A stretch of 64,000 nt of DNA, taken from NCBI RefSeq assembly GCF_036240795.1, contig NZ_CP108454.1, positions 4,402,001 through 4,466,000 on the forward strand, in the 5' to 3' direction. The notes beneath the pieces are model-generated. The model did not search any database and was not told the DNA's origin. It was given only the letters and a program-made list of their open reading frames with translations. The DNA comes from Streptomyces sp. NBC_01268 (GTDB lineage Bacteria; Actinomycetota; Actinomycetes; Streptomycetales; Streptomycetaceae). Both the position numbers and the translations under genes were made by a program. Of the stretch, positions 26,562 through 35,564 are shown one piece after another (position 1 is the stretch's first letter; each line of letters begins with the position of its first letter).

Positions 26562-27080
26562 ATGGCCATCATCGACGAACTCCGTACCCCCCTCTACTTC
26601 GCCGCCGGCACCGCCGACCTCGCCGTCCAGCAGGCCAAGAAGGTGCCCGGCCTGATCGAGCAGATCGCCGCCGAGGCCCCCTCGCGGATCGAGGCCGTCA
26701 AGAAGACGGACCCGAAGGCGGTGCAGGAGAAGGCGCAGGCGAAGTTCACCGAGTTCGTGGGCGGCTTCGACACCGACCTGAAGAAGCTGGGCGAGCAGGC
26801 CCAGGACCTGGCCCTGCGCGGGGTCGGCGTCGCCGCCGAGTACGCGGTCAAGGCGCGCGAGAAGTACGAGGAGCTCGCCGCGCACGGCGAGGAGGCCGTG
26901 AAGGCCTGGCGCGGCGAGGCCGCCGAGGAGATCGTCGAGATCGCCGTGGTCGTCGAGCCCGATTCCGAGCCGGCGAAGGCGGAGGCCGTCGAGGAGCCCG
27001 CCGTGCCCAAGCCCGCGCGCAAGACCAGTGCCCGCAAGGCGCCCGCCAAGAAGGCCGTGGCCGCCGAAGGGGCCGAGTAG
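26562..27080 (+). CDS. HbhA-like (heparin-binding haemagglutinin) coiled-coil protein
   Basis: A 172-residue protein. The first 130 residues are amphipathic helix with a short hydrophobic start (TPLYFAAGTADLAVQQAK). The C-terminus is a Lys/Ala/Pro tail (KPARKTSARKAPAKKA), the heparin-binding type repeat of mycobacterial HbhA. GGGAGGA precedes ATG 26562. In a soil organism the role is more likely envelope or polysaccharide association than host adhesion. Assignment rests on layout, tail composition and conserved neighbours. Confidence 0.72.
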   Translation: MAIIDELRTPLYFAAGTADLAVQQAKKVPGLIEQIAAEAPSRIEAVKKTDPKAVQEKAQAKFTEFVGGFDTDLKKLGEQAQDLALRGVGVAAEYAVKAREKYEELAAHGEEAVKAWRGEAAEEIVEIAVVVEPDSEPAKAEAVEEPAVPKPARKTSARKAPAKKAVAAEGAE

Positions 27081-27174
27081 CAGCAGGGCCGGGCACTAAT
27101 CCCCGTGTCCCGCGCGTTGTAGCGGGTACGTTGGCCGCGAGGCGCTCTTTCCACTCACCTAGGCGGTGCACAGC

Positions 27175-27519
27175 ATGTTGCGCGACGGATTCGACTCGAT
27201 TCTGTGGCTGGTGGTCGGGCTGGTCTTCATCGGCTTCGCCGTCGCCGCCCTCGTGTTCGCCGCCATGGCGCGCGAGGACGCCTACCGCGCGGCGGAGAAG
27301 CAGACCAAGAAGTTCTGGCTGATCCTGCTGGGCATCAACCTCGTCGTGAACCTGCTGCTGCAGATGCTGTTCCTCCAGATCGCCGGGCTCATCGCCGCCA
27401 TCGTCTTCATGGTCGACGTGCGCCCCGCGCTCCGCGCGGTCTCCGGCGGCGGCGGTGGCCGGCGCGGCGGCGGCTCCAGCAGCGACGGGCCGTACGGGCC
27501 GTACAACGGCGGGCGCTGA
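27175..27519 (+). CDS. DUF2516 small membrane protein
   Basis: A 114-residue protein with two or three membrane helices (ILWLVVGLVFIGFAVAALVF, FWLILLGINLVVNLLLQMLF, IAGLIAAIVFMVDV) and a Gly/Ser/Arg-rich tail. ATG 27175 has AGGCGG at 27161-27166; a GTG at 27166 is an alternative. It matches DUF2516 and follows the hbhA-like gene as in mycobacteria. Function unknown. Confidence 0.8.
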   Translation: MLRDGFDSILWLVVGLVFIGFAVAALVFAAMAREDAYRAAEKQTKKFWLILLGINLVVNLLLQMLFLQIAGLIAAIVFMVDVRPALRAVSGGGGGRRGGGSSSDGPYGPYNGGR

Positions 27520-27525
27520 CCCCTA

Positions 27526-27583
27526 GGGCGACGACCCCGGGGGCGATGGCCCCGGGACGACGACCCAGGGGGCGACGGCCCCG
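27526..27583. repeat. four imperfect 14-15-bp tandem repeats
   Basis: Units of the form GGGCGACGACCCCG / GGGCGATGGCCCCG follow one another between two convergent genes. Each unit is partly self-complementary (GGGC...CCCC). Confidence 0.5.
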
Positions 27584-27592
27584 CAGAGACAG

Positions 27593-27620
27593 CAGGCCCC
27601 GGGCTCAGCCCCGGGGCCTG
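27593..27620. terminator. bidirectional stem-loop between DUF2516 and phosphatase genes
   Basis: CAGGCCCCGGG at 27593-27603 pairs exactly with 27610-27620 around a 6-nt loop. It overlaps the last codons of the convergent phosphatase gene. Confidence 0.65.
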
Positions 27621-28840
27621 TCCCGTTCCAGGGCCAGGACGGCCACGTCGTCCGTGAGCTCGCCGCCGTTCAGGGTGCGCACCTCCGTGACCGCCGCGGC
27701 CAGCAGTTCCTCGCCCCGCAGGCCCGCCGCGAGCTGCCGGTTGATCATCTCGACCATCCCGTCCTGGCCGAGCCGCGGCGAACCGGGCCCCGCCGAGCGG
27801 CCCTCGATCAGCCCGTCGGTGTACATGAGCAGGCTCCACGAGGCGCCCAGCTCCACCTGCCGGCGGGGCCAGCGGGCGCGCGGCAGCAGGCCGAGGGCCG
27901 GGCCGCCGTCCTCGTACGGCAGCAGCCGCGCCATGCTCCCGTGCCGGGCGATCAGCGGCGCGGGGTGGCCGGCCAGGCACAGGCCGGCCCGGCGCCCGTC
28001 GGGCGCGATGTCGACGGTGCACAGGGTCGCGAAGATCTCCTCGCTCTCCCGCTCGTGCTCCAGGACCTGCTGCATCGTGGAGAGCAGCTCGTCCCCGCAC
28101 AGCCCGGCGAAGGTCAGCGCCCGCCAGGCGATCCGCAGCTCCACGCCCAGCGCCGCCTCGTCGGGGCCGTGCCCGCAGACGTCGCCGATCATCGCGTGGA
28201 CGGTCCCGTCGGGCGTCCGCACGGTGTCGTAGAAGTCGCCGCCGAGCAGCGCCCGGGACCTGCCGGGCCGGTAGCGCGCGGCGAAGCGCAGGTCGGAGCC
28301 CTCCAGAAGCGGCGTCGGCAGCAGGCCGCGCTCCAGGCGGGCGTTCTCCTGGGCGCGCAGCCGCGACTCGGCCAGCTTCACCTGCACGACGTCGGCGCGC
28401 TTGCGCTCGACGGCGTAGCGGATGGCGCGGCTCAGCAGCCGGCCGTCCAGCTCCTCGCGGAAGAGGTGGTCCTGGGCCCCGACCCGTACCGCCTCGGCCG
28501 CGAGCTCGGCGTCCGCGGACGTGGTGAGGGCGAGGACGGCGTGCCGCGGGGCGAGCCGCAGGATGTGCCGGAGCGGCGCGAGCGGGTCGTCGTCGGCCGT
28601 GCGCGGTACGGGCAGCGCGAGGTCGACGAGCACGCAGTGCACGTCGTCGGTGAGGAGCCGCTCGGCCTCGGTGAGGTTGCGGGCGGTCCGGATCCGCAGC
28701 CGGGTGCCGGTCGCGTCGAGCATTTCGGGTACGGCGAGGGCGCCCGCCGGGTCGTCCTCGACGACCAGCAGCGTGAGATCGGTGGCGGTGCCTGGTGCCG
28801 GGAGAGAATCGATTCTCTGCCGCGGTACGGGTACGGGCAT
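27605..28840 (-). CDS. receiver-linked SpoIIE/PP2C phosphatase (RsbU-like response regulator)
   Basis: A 411-residue protein. The N-terminal receiver domain (about 20-140) shows LLVVEDDPAG, a phospho-acceptor Asp in VHCVLVDLALP and ALTTSAD. After a linker helix comes a SpoIIE-type phosphatase domain with metal-binding GGDFYDT, MIGDVCGHGPDEA, LMYTDGL and LTDDVAVLAL. Such proteins dephosphorylate anti-sigma-factor antagonists in partner-switching cascades. ATG 28840 is preceded by GGAAGG-rich sequence; the upstream frame is not protein-like. No cognate kinase gene is adjacent. Confidence 0.85.
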   Translation of the reverse strand: MPVPVPRQRIDSLPAPGTATDLTLLVVEDDPAGALAVPEMLDATGTRLRIRTARNLTEAERLLTDDVHCVLVDLALPVPRTADDDPLAPLRHILRLAPRHAVLALTTSADAELAAEAVRVGAQDHLFREELDGRLLSRAIRYAVERKRADVVQVKLAESRLRAQENARLERGLLPTPLLEGSDLRFAARYRPGRSRALLGGDFYDTVRTPDGTVHAMIGDVCGHGPDEAALGVELRIAWRALTFAGLCGDELLSTMQQVLEHERESEEIFATLCTVDIAPDGRRAGLCLAGHPAPLIARHGSMARLLPYEDGGPALGLLPRARWPRRQVELGASWSLLMYTDGLIEGRSAGPGSPRLGQDGMVEMINRQLAAGLRGEELLAAAVTEVRTLNGGELTDDVAVLALERDRPRG

Positions 28841-29074
28841 CGGTCTGGTTTTCCTTCCCTCCCCCCGAGGGCCGGGGACCGACCATAGCGGTACCGCCGG
28901 GCGCCGCGGAATGGCGATCACACGGTGGACCGGAGATCGGCGCTGGCATATGCCGCGGATGGGGAGGTAGCCGCCTGCGGGCCGATGAGAAACGTCACTC
29001 CGGGGGTGGGGGAGGGCCCGGGGGCGGGCCGTGGCGCCCGTCACCCCCCCCGGTGTGCGCCCCCGGCGGCACGG

Positions 29075-30121
29075 CTACGGGCGGACCACGCCCAGGATCT
29101 CCATCGAGCCGGCCCCCGCGATCGTCACGTTCCGCCCGGGGCGCGGCGCGTGGACGATCGCCCCGTTCCCGACGTACATGCCGATGTGGCTCGCGTCCTT
29201 GAAGTAGACGATCAGGTCGCCGGGCCGCATGTCCTTGATGTCGACGCGCGGCAGCAGTCGCCACTGCTCCTGCGAGGTGCGCGGGATCGGGCGGCCCGCG
29301 CTGCCCCAGGCGCTCTGGGTGAGCCCCGAGCAGTCGTACGAGCGCGGGCCCTCGGCCCCCCACACGTACGGCTTGCCGATCTGGGCCGTCGCGAACTCCA
29401 CCGCCCGCTTGCCCTCCGGCGTCGTCGCGTCGCTCAGGCCCTTGAGGACGCCGGTGCCGACCCAGGCGGTCTGTGCCCGGTACTGCTCCTGCTGCTCCAG
29501 GCGCAGCAGCCGCTCCCGCTCCTCGGCGGCGAGGTCGGACTCCAGCTTCTTGGCGGCGGCGATCTTGTCGTTGATCTCCTTCTTCGCCTTGGCCTGCTTG
29601 ATCCGGTTGGCTTCCAGCTTGGTCCAGTTGACGCTGGCGTCCTTGGCGTACGTGGTGAGTTCGCCCTGCGTCCGGGTCATCTCGCCGAGCAGGTCCCGGG
29701 TGGCCTTCTGGCCCTCCTTGAGGCGGCCCGCGGTGTCGAGGAAGAGCTGGGGGTCGTCGGTCAGCACGAACTGCGCGCCGTCCGGGAGCCCGCCGTTGCG
29801 GTACTGGGCGCGGGCCGCGGCGCCCGCCCTCGCCTTGAGGTCGTCGATCTTCTCGTTGCCGGCCACGATCATGCGGGCCAGCTTCACGATCTCGTCGGAC
29901 TGCTCGTCCGCCTTCTCCTCGGCCAGGTTGTAGGCGTCGGTGGCGGAGGCGGCCTGGCGGTAGAGGCCGTCGATCTCCTTGCGGACCTCTTCGAGGGTCT
30001 TCTTCGGCTGCGCCGGCGGGGCCGGGGCGGCGGCGGCCTGCAGGGTGAGGGCGGGTGAGGCCAGCACCGTCAGGGCGCAGACCACGGTGATCGTGGTGAT
30101 GGCGTGGCGGCGTCGGTTCAC
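29075..30121 (-). CDS. secreted NlpC/P60 peptidoglycan endopeptidase with coiled-coil domain
   Basis: A 348-residue protein from GTG 30121: signal peptide ending near LQAAAAPA, a long coiled-coil region (about 40-210) and a C-terminal NlpC/P60 domain with catalytic Cys in YDCSGLTQSAW, His in ASHIGMYVG and the polar residue region IVHAPRPG. RipA/CwlO-type enzymes cleave peptide cross-bridges during growth and division. GAGGGGGAG precedes the start. TAAGTT at 30192-30187 (minus strand) could be the -10, giving a leader of about 60 nt. Confidence 0.88.
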   Translation of the reverse strand: MNRRRHAITTITVVCALTVLASPALTLQAAAAPAPPAQPKKTLEEVRKEIDGLYRQAASATDAYNLAEEKADEQSDEIVKLARMIVAGNEKIDDLKARAGAAARAQYRNGGLPDGAQFVLTDDPQLFLDTAGRLKEGQKATRDLLGEMTRTQGELTTYAKDASVNWTKLEANRIKQAKAKKEINDKIAAAKKLESDLAAEERERLLRLEQQEQYRAQTAWVGTGVLKGLSDATTPEGKRAVEFATAQIGKPYVWGAEGPRSYDCSGLTQSAWGSAGRPIPRTSQEQWRLLPRVDIKDMRPGDLIVYFKDASHIGMYVGNGAIVHAPRPGRNVTIAGAGSMEILGVVRP

Positions 30122-30284
30122 AGGCTCCCCCTCAAGTGACCCATTTCAAGATGTCCTGGTTCGGCTCAATCTGATTTACCGTCAGTAACTTAGTCGTGAC
30201 CTTGGTGATGGTGCCACGCGAAACACGAAAGCGACAGGGGAAAGCGGGGCCTGTCGGGTCACTTCCCCCCACGAGGGACGATCG

Positions 30285-30315
30285 TTTCCCCCGGTGCGTT
30301 CCCCCACGGGGGAAA
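30285..30315 (-). terminator. stem-loop downstream of the methyltransferase gene
   Basis: TTTCCCCC at 30285-30292 pairs with GGGGGAAA at 30308-30315; an alternative tighter hairpin uses 30299-30305. It lies 40 bp beyond the methyltransferase stop. Confidence 0.5.
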
Positions 30316-30348
30316 TTCGGCGGGAGTTCGGCGGGAGTTCGGCGGGAG
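30316..30348. repeat. three exact 11-bp direct repeats
   Basis: TTCGGCGGGAG occurs at 30316, 30327 and 30338 without interruption, between the stem-loop and the methyltransferase stop codon. Confidence 0.6.
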
Positions 30349-30354
30349 CGTCGC

Positions 30355-31149
30355 TCAGCCGCGCGGCGCCAGCGCCTCCCACCGCACCGTCACCTCGCCC
30401 TGCCGCCACCGGCGCGGACCGTCCGTCAGCGGCCAGTCCGCCGCCAGGTCGCGGACCGAGCGGATCCAGCGCTGCCGGGCCCCGAGCGAGGCGTACGGGG
30501 CGGCCGCCGCCCACGCCCGGTCGAAGTCCCGCAGGAAGGCGTGCACCGGCTCGCCCGGCACGTTCCGGTGGATCAGCGCCTTCGGCAGCCGCTCCGCCAG
30601 GTCGGAGGGCCGGTCCAGCGAACCGAGCCGGGTGGCGAAGGTCACCGTCCGCGGCCCGCCCCGGCCGAGCGCCACCCACACGTGCCGCCGCCCGATCTCG
30701 TCGCAGGTCCCCTCCACCAGCAGCCCCTCCGGCCCGAGCCGCGCGCACAGGCGCTCCCAGACCGCCGCGACCTCGGCCTCGTCGTACTGGCGCAGCACGT
30801 TCGCGGCCCGGATCAGGGCCACCTCGCCGGCCACCGGCACCTCGAAGCCGCCGTGCCGGAAGGCGAGCCCCTCCCGCTCGTACGGCTTCGCGGCGGCGAC
30901 CCGGGCCGGCTCGATCTCGACCCCGACGACGGTGGCCCGGGGGTCGGCGGTGCGCAGCCGGTCCAACAGCTCGACGGGCGTCCACGGCGCGGCGCCGTAG
31001 CCGAGGTCGACGGCGACGGGGGGCGTGACGGAGCGGCGCAGGGCCGGTCCGTGCACGGCGGCGATCCAGCGGTCCTGGCGGCGCAGACGGTTGGGGTTGG
31101 TGGTCCCGCGGGTGATCGTGCCGACGGGGCGGGTGGTGCGGGGGGCCAT
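30355..31149 (-). CDS. class I SAM-dependent methyltransferase
   Basis: A 264-residue protein with a SAM-binding motif I (VAVDLGYGAAPWT), acidic residue in VVGVEIEPARV and a motif IV-like IRAANVLRQY. TACGCT at 31161-31156 (minus strand) ends 6 nt before ATG 31149, consistent with a leaderless message. It is divergent from mshA, a pairing I recall from other streptomycetes. The substrate is unknown. Confidence 0.8.
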   Translation of the reverse strand: MAPRTTRPVGTITRGTTNPNRLRRQDRWIAAVHGPALRRSVTPPVAVDLGYGAAPWTPVELLDRLRTADPRATVVGVEIEPARVAAAKPYEREGLAFRHGGFEVPVAGEVALIRAANVLRQYDEAEVAAVWERLCARLGPEGLLVEGTCDEIGRRHVWVALGRGGPRTVTFATRLGSLDRPSDLAERLPKALIHRNVPGEPVHAFLRDFDRAWAAAAPYASLGARQRWIRSVRDLAADWPLTDGPRRWRQGEVTVRWEALAPRG

Positions 31150-31377
31150 GGAACGAGCGTACGGGGTGGTGGGGCCCCTCCCCGCCGGGTGCGGACGGCC
31201 CGCGGAGACACCGCCCCCGGCGGGTGCCTCCGCGGACGCACCCGTAATGAATTGGCAAAGCGGGTGGCGTGGCGGAAATGAAACCCGGCATTCCGGTGTT
31301 GGCGCGGCTGGACGGTGTCCCACACCTGCCTCCGAACCATGCCCGATGCCATGCCCGACAGCGGAAGGACCGCCGAC

Positions 31378-32736
31378 GTGAGCCAGTACGTGTCCCGGTT
31401 CGCCGGCACCCTGGTGGCGCCGCCCCGGCTCCGGCTTCCCGGCCGGCACCGCACCCCGCGCCGCGTGGCCATGCTCAGTGTCCACACCTCCCCCCTGCAC
31501 CAGCCGGGCACCGGCGACGCGGGTGGCATGAACGTCTACATCGTGGAGCTCGCCAAACGGCTGGCCGCGATCAACATCGAGGTCGAGATCTTCACCCGCG
31601 CCACCACCGGCGGCCTCGCCCCGGTCGTCGAGCTCGCCCCCGGCGTGCTCGTCCGGCACGTGGACGCGGGACCGTACGAGGGGCTGGCCAAGGAAGAGCT
31701 GCCGGCCCAGCTGTGCGCCTTCACGCACGGCGTGATGCAGGCCTGGGCGGGCCACCGGCCCGGCCACTACGACCTGGTCCACTCCCACTACTGGCTCTCC
31801 GGCCACGTCGGCTGGCTCGCCGCCGAACGCTGGGGCGTCCCGCTCGTCCACGCCATGCACACCATGGCCAAGGTCAAGAACGCGGCGCTCGCGGAGGGCG
31901 ACACCCCCGAGCCCGCCGCCCGCGTGATCGGCGAGACCCAGATCGTCGAGGCGGCCGACCGGCTGATCGCCAACACGGCCGAGGAGGCGGACGAGCTCGC
32001 CCGCTTCTACGAGGCCGACCCGGCCAAGATCGCCGTCGTCCACCCGGGCGTGAACCTGGACCGCTTCCGCCCCGCCGACGGGCGCGCCGCCGCCCGCGCG
32101 CGGCTGGGGCTGCCCGCCGACGCCTTCATCCCCGTCTTCGCCGGCCGCATCCAGCCGCTGAAGGCCCCCGACATCCTGCTGCGCGCCGCGGCCCTGCTCC
32201 TGGAGCGGGACCCGTCGCTGCGCTCGCGCATGGTGGTGCCGGTCGTCGGCGGCCCGAGCGGCAGCGGTCTCGCCAAGCCGGAGGGGCTGCAGAAGCTGGC
32301 CGCCAAGCTGGGCATCAGCGACGTCGTCCGCTTCCACCCGCCGGTCGGCCAGGAGCGGCTCGCGGACTGGTTCCGGGCGGCCAGCGTGCTGGTGATGCCC
32401 TCGTACAGCGAGTCCTTCGGCCTGGTCGCCATCGAGGCGCAGGCGGCCGGCACCCCGGTCGTCGCGGCCGCGGTCGGCGGTCTGCCCGTGGCCGTACGGG
32501 ACGACGTCACCGGCTTCCTCGTGCAGGGGCACGACCCGGCCGACTACGCCCGCGCGCTCGGGCGGTTCGCCGACGACCCGGCGCTGACCGCGACGATGGG
32601 CGCGGCGGCGGCCCGGCACGCCGGATCGTTCGGCTGGGACACGGCGGCCTCCGGGACGGCCGACGTGTACACGGCCGCCATGCACGACCACCGGCTCCGG
32701 GAGCAGCGGCGTCGCGTACGCTCGCACCATGGCTGA
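31378..32736 (+). CDS. mshA: D-inositol-3-phosphate glycosyltransferase MshA (mycothiol synthesis)
   Basis: A 452-residue GT-B glycosyltransferase of family GT4. Diagnostic segments are [46 protein letters not shown] and [21 protein letters not shown]. MshA joins GlcNAc from UDP-GlcNAc to 1L-myo-inositol 3-phosphate, the first committed step to mycothiol. GTG 31378 (MSQYVSRF) is preferred: GGAAGGA lies about 10 nt upstream, and known MshA proteins begin this way. The in-frame GTG at 31315 would add 21 residues. The ybjN-type gene overlaps its 3' end by 8 bp. Confidence 0.92.
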   Translation: MSQYVSRFAGTLVAPPRLRLPGRHRTPRRVAMLSVHTSPLHQPGTGDAGGMNVYIVELAKRLAAINIEVEIFTRATTGGLAPVVELAPGVLVRHVDAGPYEGLAKEELPAQLCAFTHGVMQAWAGHRPGHYDLVHSHYWLSGHVGWLAAERWGVPLVHAMHTMAKVKNAALAEGDTPEPAARVIGETQIVEAADRLIANTAEEADELARFYEADPAKIAVVHPGVNLDRFRPADGRAAARARLGLPADAFIPVFAGRIQPLKAPDILLRAAALLLERDPSLRSRMVVPVVGGPSGSGLAKPEGLQKLAAKLGISDVVRFHPPVGQERLADWFRAASVLVMPSYSESFGLVAIEAQAAGTPVVAAAVGGLPVAVRDDVTGFLVQGHDPADYARALGRFADDPALTATMGAAAARHAGSFGWDTAASGTADVYTAAMHDHRLREQRRRVRSHHG

Positions 32737-33247
32737 GGCTGCGGACGTCCGGCGGATCGCCGAGATCGCCGAGATCATGGTGGACACGTTCAAGGACGCG
32801 GAACTGGAGTGGGAGTCCCCCGGGGCGGGCTCCTACGTGGTCAAGCTGCCCGGCACCCGCAAGCTGTTCACGACGCTGTCGCTGCGGATCGGCCGCCACT
32901 CCCTCTCGCTCAACGCGTTCGTCGTCCGGCACCCGGACGAGAACGAGGCGGGCGTCCACCGCTGGCTCCTGGAGCGCAACCTCAAGCTGTACGGGGTGGG
33001 GTACGCGATCGACGCCCTCGGCGACATCTACCTGGCCGGCAAACTGCCGCTGGCCGCCGTCACGCCGCAGGAGCTGGACCGATTGCTCGGCTCCGTCCTG
33101 GAGGCGGCGGACGGCGACTTCAACACGCTGCTGGAGCTGGGCTTCGCGACGGCGATCCGGCGGGAGTACGAGTGGCGGGTGTCGCGCGGCGAGTCGACGC
33201 GGAACCTCGACGCGTTCAGGAACCTGACACGGAAGCCGGCGAACTGA
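32729..33247 (+). CDS. YbjN-domain protein
   Basis: A 172-residue protein with the YbjN/type III secretion chaperone-like fold ([44 protein letters not shown]). It starts inside the end of mshA. TACGCT at 32717-32722 ends 6 nt before ATG 32729, so it may also have its own leaderless transcript. Its last 32 bp overlap the convergent MFS gene. The order mshA-ybjN-gpmA is conserved in streptomycetes as I recall. Function unknown. Confidence 0.82.
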   Translation: MAEAADVRRIAEIAEIMVDTFKDAELEWESPGAGSYVVKLPGTRKLFTTLSLRIGRHSLSLNAFVVRHPDENEAGVHRWLLERNLKLYGVGYAIDALGDIYLAGKLPLAAVTPQELDRLLGSVLEAADGDFNTLLELGFATAIRREYEWRVSRGESTRNLDAFRNLTRKPAN

Positions 33248-34553
33248 CCTTCTCCGGTGCGGGGTTCGCGGCCTCCGGAGCGGGTCCGGTGATGACCACC
33301 TTCTCCAGCTCGGGGGTCGCCTCGGCGTCGGACTCGGCGTCGGCCAGGGCCGACCGAAGCCGGGTCTGGTAGCCCACCGCGGCGACGGCGCCGATCACCG
33401 CGGAGGCGATCCACAGCACGTCGGGACCGGGCCCGTCGACGATCGCGCCGGCCGCGATCGGTGCGACGAAACCGGCGACGGCCCAGGACATGCCCATCAC
33501 ACCCTGGTAGCGGCCACGGGCGTGCTCCGGGGCGAGCCGGGCGGTGGCGGCGGCGTTGGTGGGAACGTGGACCATCTCGCCGATCGTCCAGACGACGACC
33601 GTGGCGGCGAAGGCGAAGGACGAGCCGGCGAGCGCGGTGGCGCCGGTGCCGAGCGCGAAGAGCAGCGAGGAGACCGTCAGCAGCATCGCGGGGGAGCGCT
33701 TGTCCGTCACCTTGTTGACGAGGAGCTGGAAGGCGACGATGACGACGCCGTTGACGGCGATCACGACACCGTACGCGGACGTCCCGAGGCCCTCCCCGGC
33801 CATGGTCAGCGGCAGGCCGATCCAGGGGGCGGTGAAGACCAGGCAGACGAGCAGGTTGAGCAGCACCAGGGTGCGGAACGGCGCGTCGCGCAGGACGGTG
33901 AGGATGCCGACCTTCTGCTCGCCGACGGTCTCCCCGGTCGCCGCGTCGACCGCGGCCTCGGGCCGGGTCTCGGGCAGCCGCAGGAAGACGATCAGGGCGC
34001 ACAGCGCGGTGGCGGCGGCGTCGACCACGAACAGGGTGCGGTAGCCGAGGACGATCGCGGCACCGCCGCCGATGGCGGCGATGGCGAAGCCGAGGTTGAG
34101 GGCCCAGTAGTTGAGGGCGTAGGCGCGGCGGACCTCGTGGGCGGGCACCATGTCGGCGATGGTCGCGTTGATGGAGGGCCGCACGCCCTGCATGGCGATG
34201 CCCATCAGGAGGACGACGGTGGCGATGCCCCAGGCGCTGGTGACGAAGGCGAGCAGCAGGGCGCAGGAGGCGGCCGCCAGGTGCATGCTCACCATCGTGG
34301 GGCGGCGGCCCCAGCGGTCGGTGAGGAACCCGCCGAGCGGGGAGCCGGCGACGCCGCCGAGGCCGTGGAGAGCGACGACGAGTCCGGCGAACCAGGCGGA
34401 GTGGCCGAGCTCCTGGGTGAGGTAGAGGGAGAGGAAAGTCAGGACGAAGGCCCCGGTCCTGTTGACCAAGGTCGACAGCCAGAGCCACCAGAAGCCCCCC
34501 GGAAGTCCTGACACCGTGGCCCTGGCTGATCGTCTGAGCGAATCGATGGACAT
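33216..34553 (-). CDS. MFS transporter (12 helices)
   Basis: A 445-residue permease with about 12 helices, motif A GGFLTDRWGRRPTM after helix two, and an acidic C-terminal tail. It belongs to the DHA1-like multidrug group. The stop codon lies 32 bp inside the convergent ybjN-type gene. ATG 34553 begins MSIDSLRRS and follows a G-rich site. It is divergent from gpmA; a 31-bp dyad lies just upstream. The substrate cannot be predicted. Confidence 0.85.
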   Translation of the reverse strand: MSIDSLRRSARATVSGLPGGFWWLWLSTLVNRTGAFVLTFLSLYLTQELGHSAWFAGLVVALHGLGGVAGSPLGGFLTDRWGRRPTMVSMHLAAASCALLLAFVTSAWGIATVVLLMGIAMQGVRPSINATIADMVPAHEVRRAYALNYWALNLGFAIAAIGGGAAIVLGYRTLFVVDAAATALCALIVFLRLPETRPEAAVDAATGETVGEQKVGILTVLRDAPFRTLVLLNLLVCLVFTAPWIGLPLTMAGEGLGTSAYGVVIAVNGVVIVAFQLLVNKVTDKRSPAMLLTVSSLLFALGTGATALAGSSFAFAATVVVWTIGEMVHVPTNAAATARLAPEHARGRYQGVMGMSWAVAGFVAPIAAGAIVDGPGPDVLWIASAVIGAVAAVGYQTRLRSALADAESDAEATPELEKVVITGPAPEAANPAPEKVSSPASVSGS

Positions 34554-34576
34554 GTGAGGCCGCCCCCTGGTGCTGT

Positions 34577-34607
34577 GTAAGTCCCGCTTTCCGGTAGCGA
34601 AACTTAC
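34577..34607. promoter_or_regulatory. 31-bp interrupted dyad between MFS and gpmA genes
   Basis: GTAAGT-N3-GCT at 34577-34588 is mirrored by AGC-N3-ACTTAC at 34596-34607, with mismatches at the same three positions in each arm. It begins 24 bp upstream of the MFS start; TAAGTT on the minus strand (34606-34601) may be part of the MFS promoter. A second repeat, ATTGAC/GTCAAT, lies at 34634-34652. Confidence 0.5.
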
Positions 34608-34679
34608 GCATCTCATACGCCGGACGCCAGTGAATTGACGGTGCGCGTCAATCGTCGGGCGTCGTCTAGGCTCGGAGAC

Positions 34680-35438
34680 ATGGCCGACGCACCGTACAAG
34701 CTGATCCTCCTCCGCCACGGCGAGAGCGAGTGGAACGAGAAGAACCTGTTCACCGGCTGGGTGGACGTGAACCTCACCGCGAAGGGCGAGAAGGAGGCGG
34801 CGCGCGGCGGAGAACTGCTGAAGGACGCCGGCCTGCTGCCCGACGTGCTCCACACCTCCCTCCAGAAGCGCGCCATCCGCACGGCGCAGCTCGCCCTCGA
34901 AGCGGCCGACCGGCACTGGATCCCGGTCCACCGCTCGTGGCGCCTGAACGAGCGCCACTACGGCGCCCTGCAGGGCAAGGACAAGGCCCAGACGCTCGCC
35001 GAGTTCGGCGAGGAGCAGTTCATGCTGTGGCGCCGCTCGTACGACACCCCGCCGCCGGCGCTCGCGGACGACAACGAGTACTCCCAGGCCCACGACGCGC
35101 GCTACGCGACGATCCCGCCGGAGCTGCGCCCGCAGACCGAGTGCCTGAAGGACGTCGTGGAGCGCATGCTCCCGTACTGGTACGACGGCGTCGTCCCGGA
35201 CCTGCTGGCCGGCCGCACGGTCCTGATCGCCGCTCACGGCAACAGCCTGCGCGCCCTGGTCAAGCACCTCGACGGCATCTCGGACGCGGACATCGCGGGC
35301 CTGAACATCCCGACGGGCATCCCGCTGGCCTACGAGCTGGACGAGAACTTCAAGCCCCTGAAGCCGGGTGGCACGTACCTGGACCCCGACGCCGCCGCCG
35401 CGGCGATCGAGGCCGTGAAGAACCAGGGCAAGAAGTAA
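34680..35438 (+). CDS. gpmA: 2,3-bisphosphoglycerate-dependent phosphoglycerate mutase
   Basis: A 252-residue glycolytic enzyme with the phosphohistidine motif [10 protein letters not shown] near residue 10, [13 protein letters not shown], and the second active-site His in [10 protein letters not shown]. It interconverts 3- and 2-phosphoglycerate in the cytoplasm. TAGGCT at 34667-34672 ends 7 nt before ATG 34680, and no well-spaced ribosome-binding site exists, so the message is probably leaderless. The length fits the family. Confidence 0.95.
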   Translation: MADAPYKLILLRHGESEWNEKNLFTGWVDVNLTAKGEKEAARGGELLKDAGLLPDVLHTSLQKRAIRTAQLALEAADRHWIPVHRSWRLNERHYGALQGKDKAQTLAEFGEEQFMLWRRSYDTPPPALADDNEYSQAHDARYATIPPELRPQTECLKDVVERMLPYWYDGVVPDLLAGRTVLIAAHGNSLRALVKHLDGISDADIAGLNIPTGIPLAYELDENFKPLKPGGTYLDPDAAAAAIEAVKNQGKK

Positions 35439-35461
35439 CCCCGGAGCGCCGCAGCCGACGT

Positions 35462-35512
35462 GCCGAAGCCCCCTGTTCCGCCGGTTCTCCCGGTGGGCCT
35501 GGGGGCTTCGGC
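35462..35512 (+). terminator. stem-loop after gpmA
   Basis: GCCGAAGCCCCC at 35462-35473 pairs exactly with 35501-35512, 23 bp after the gpmA stop, with further pairing (CCGG/CCGG) inside the loop. Confidence 0.7.
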
Positions 35513-35520
35513 GTTCCCGG

Positions 35521-35564
35521 ACCGTCCCCGGGCCGTCCCCGGGCCGTCCCCGGACCGTCCCCGG
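35521..35564. repeat. four 11-bp tandem repeats
   Basis: (A/G)CCGTCCCCGG is repeated four times at 35521, 35532, 35543 and 35554 directly after the gpmA terminator. The rest of the gap to 35692 shows no recognisable element. Confidence 0.65.

Noticed and set aside
30122..30284. Possible c-di-AMP (ydaO-type) riboswitch upstream of the NlpC/P60 gene
   Set aside because: The predicted leader is only about 60 nt and lacks the conserved riboswitch segments.
30355..32793. 812-codon minus-strand open frame extending upstream of the methyltransferase across mshA
   Set aside because: Only the part from ATG 31149 is methyltransferase-like; the rest is antisense to mshA. The leaderless -10 at 31161-31156 supports the short start.
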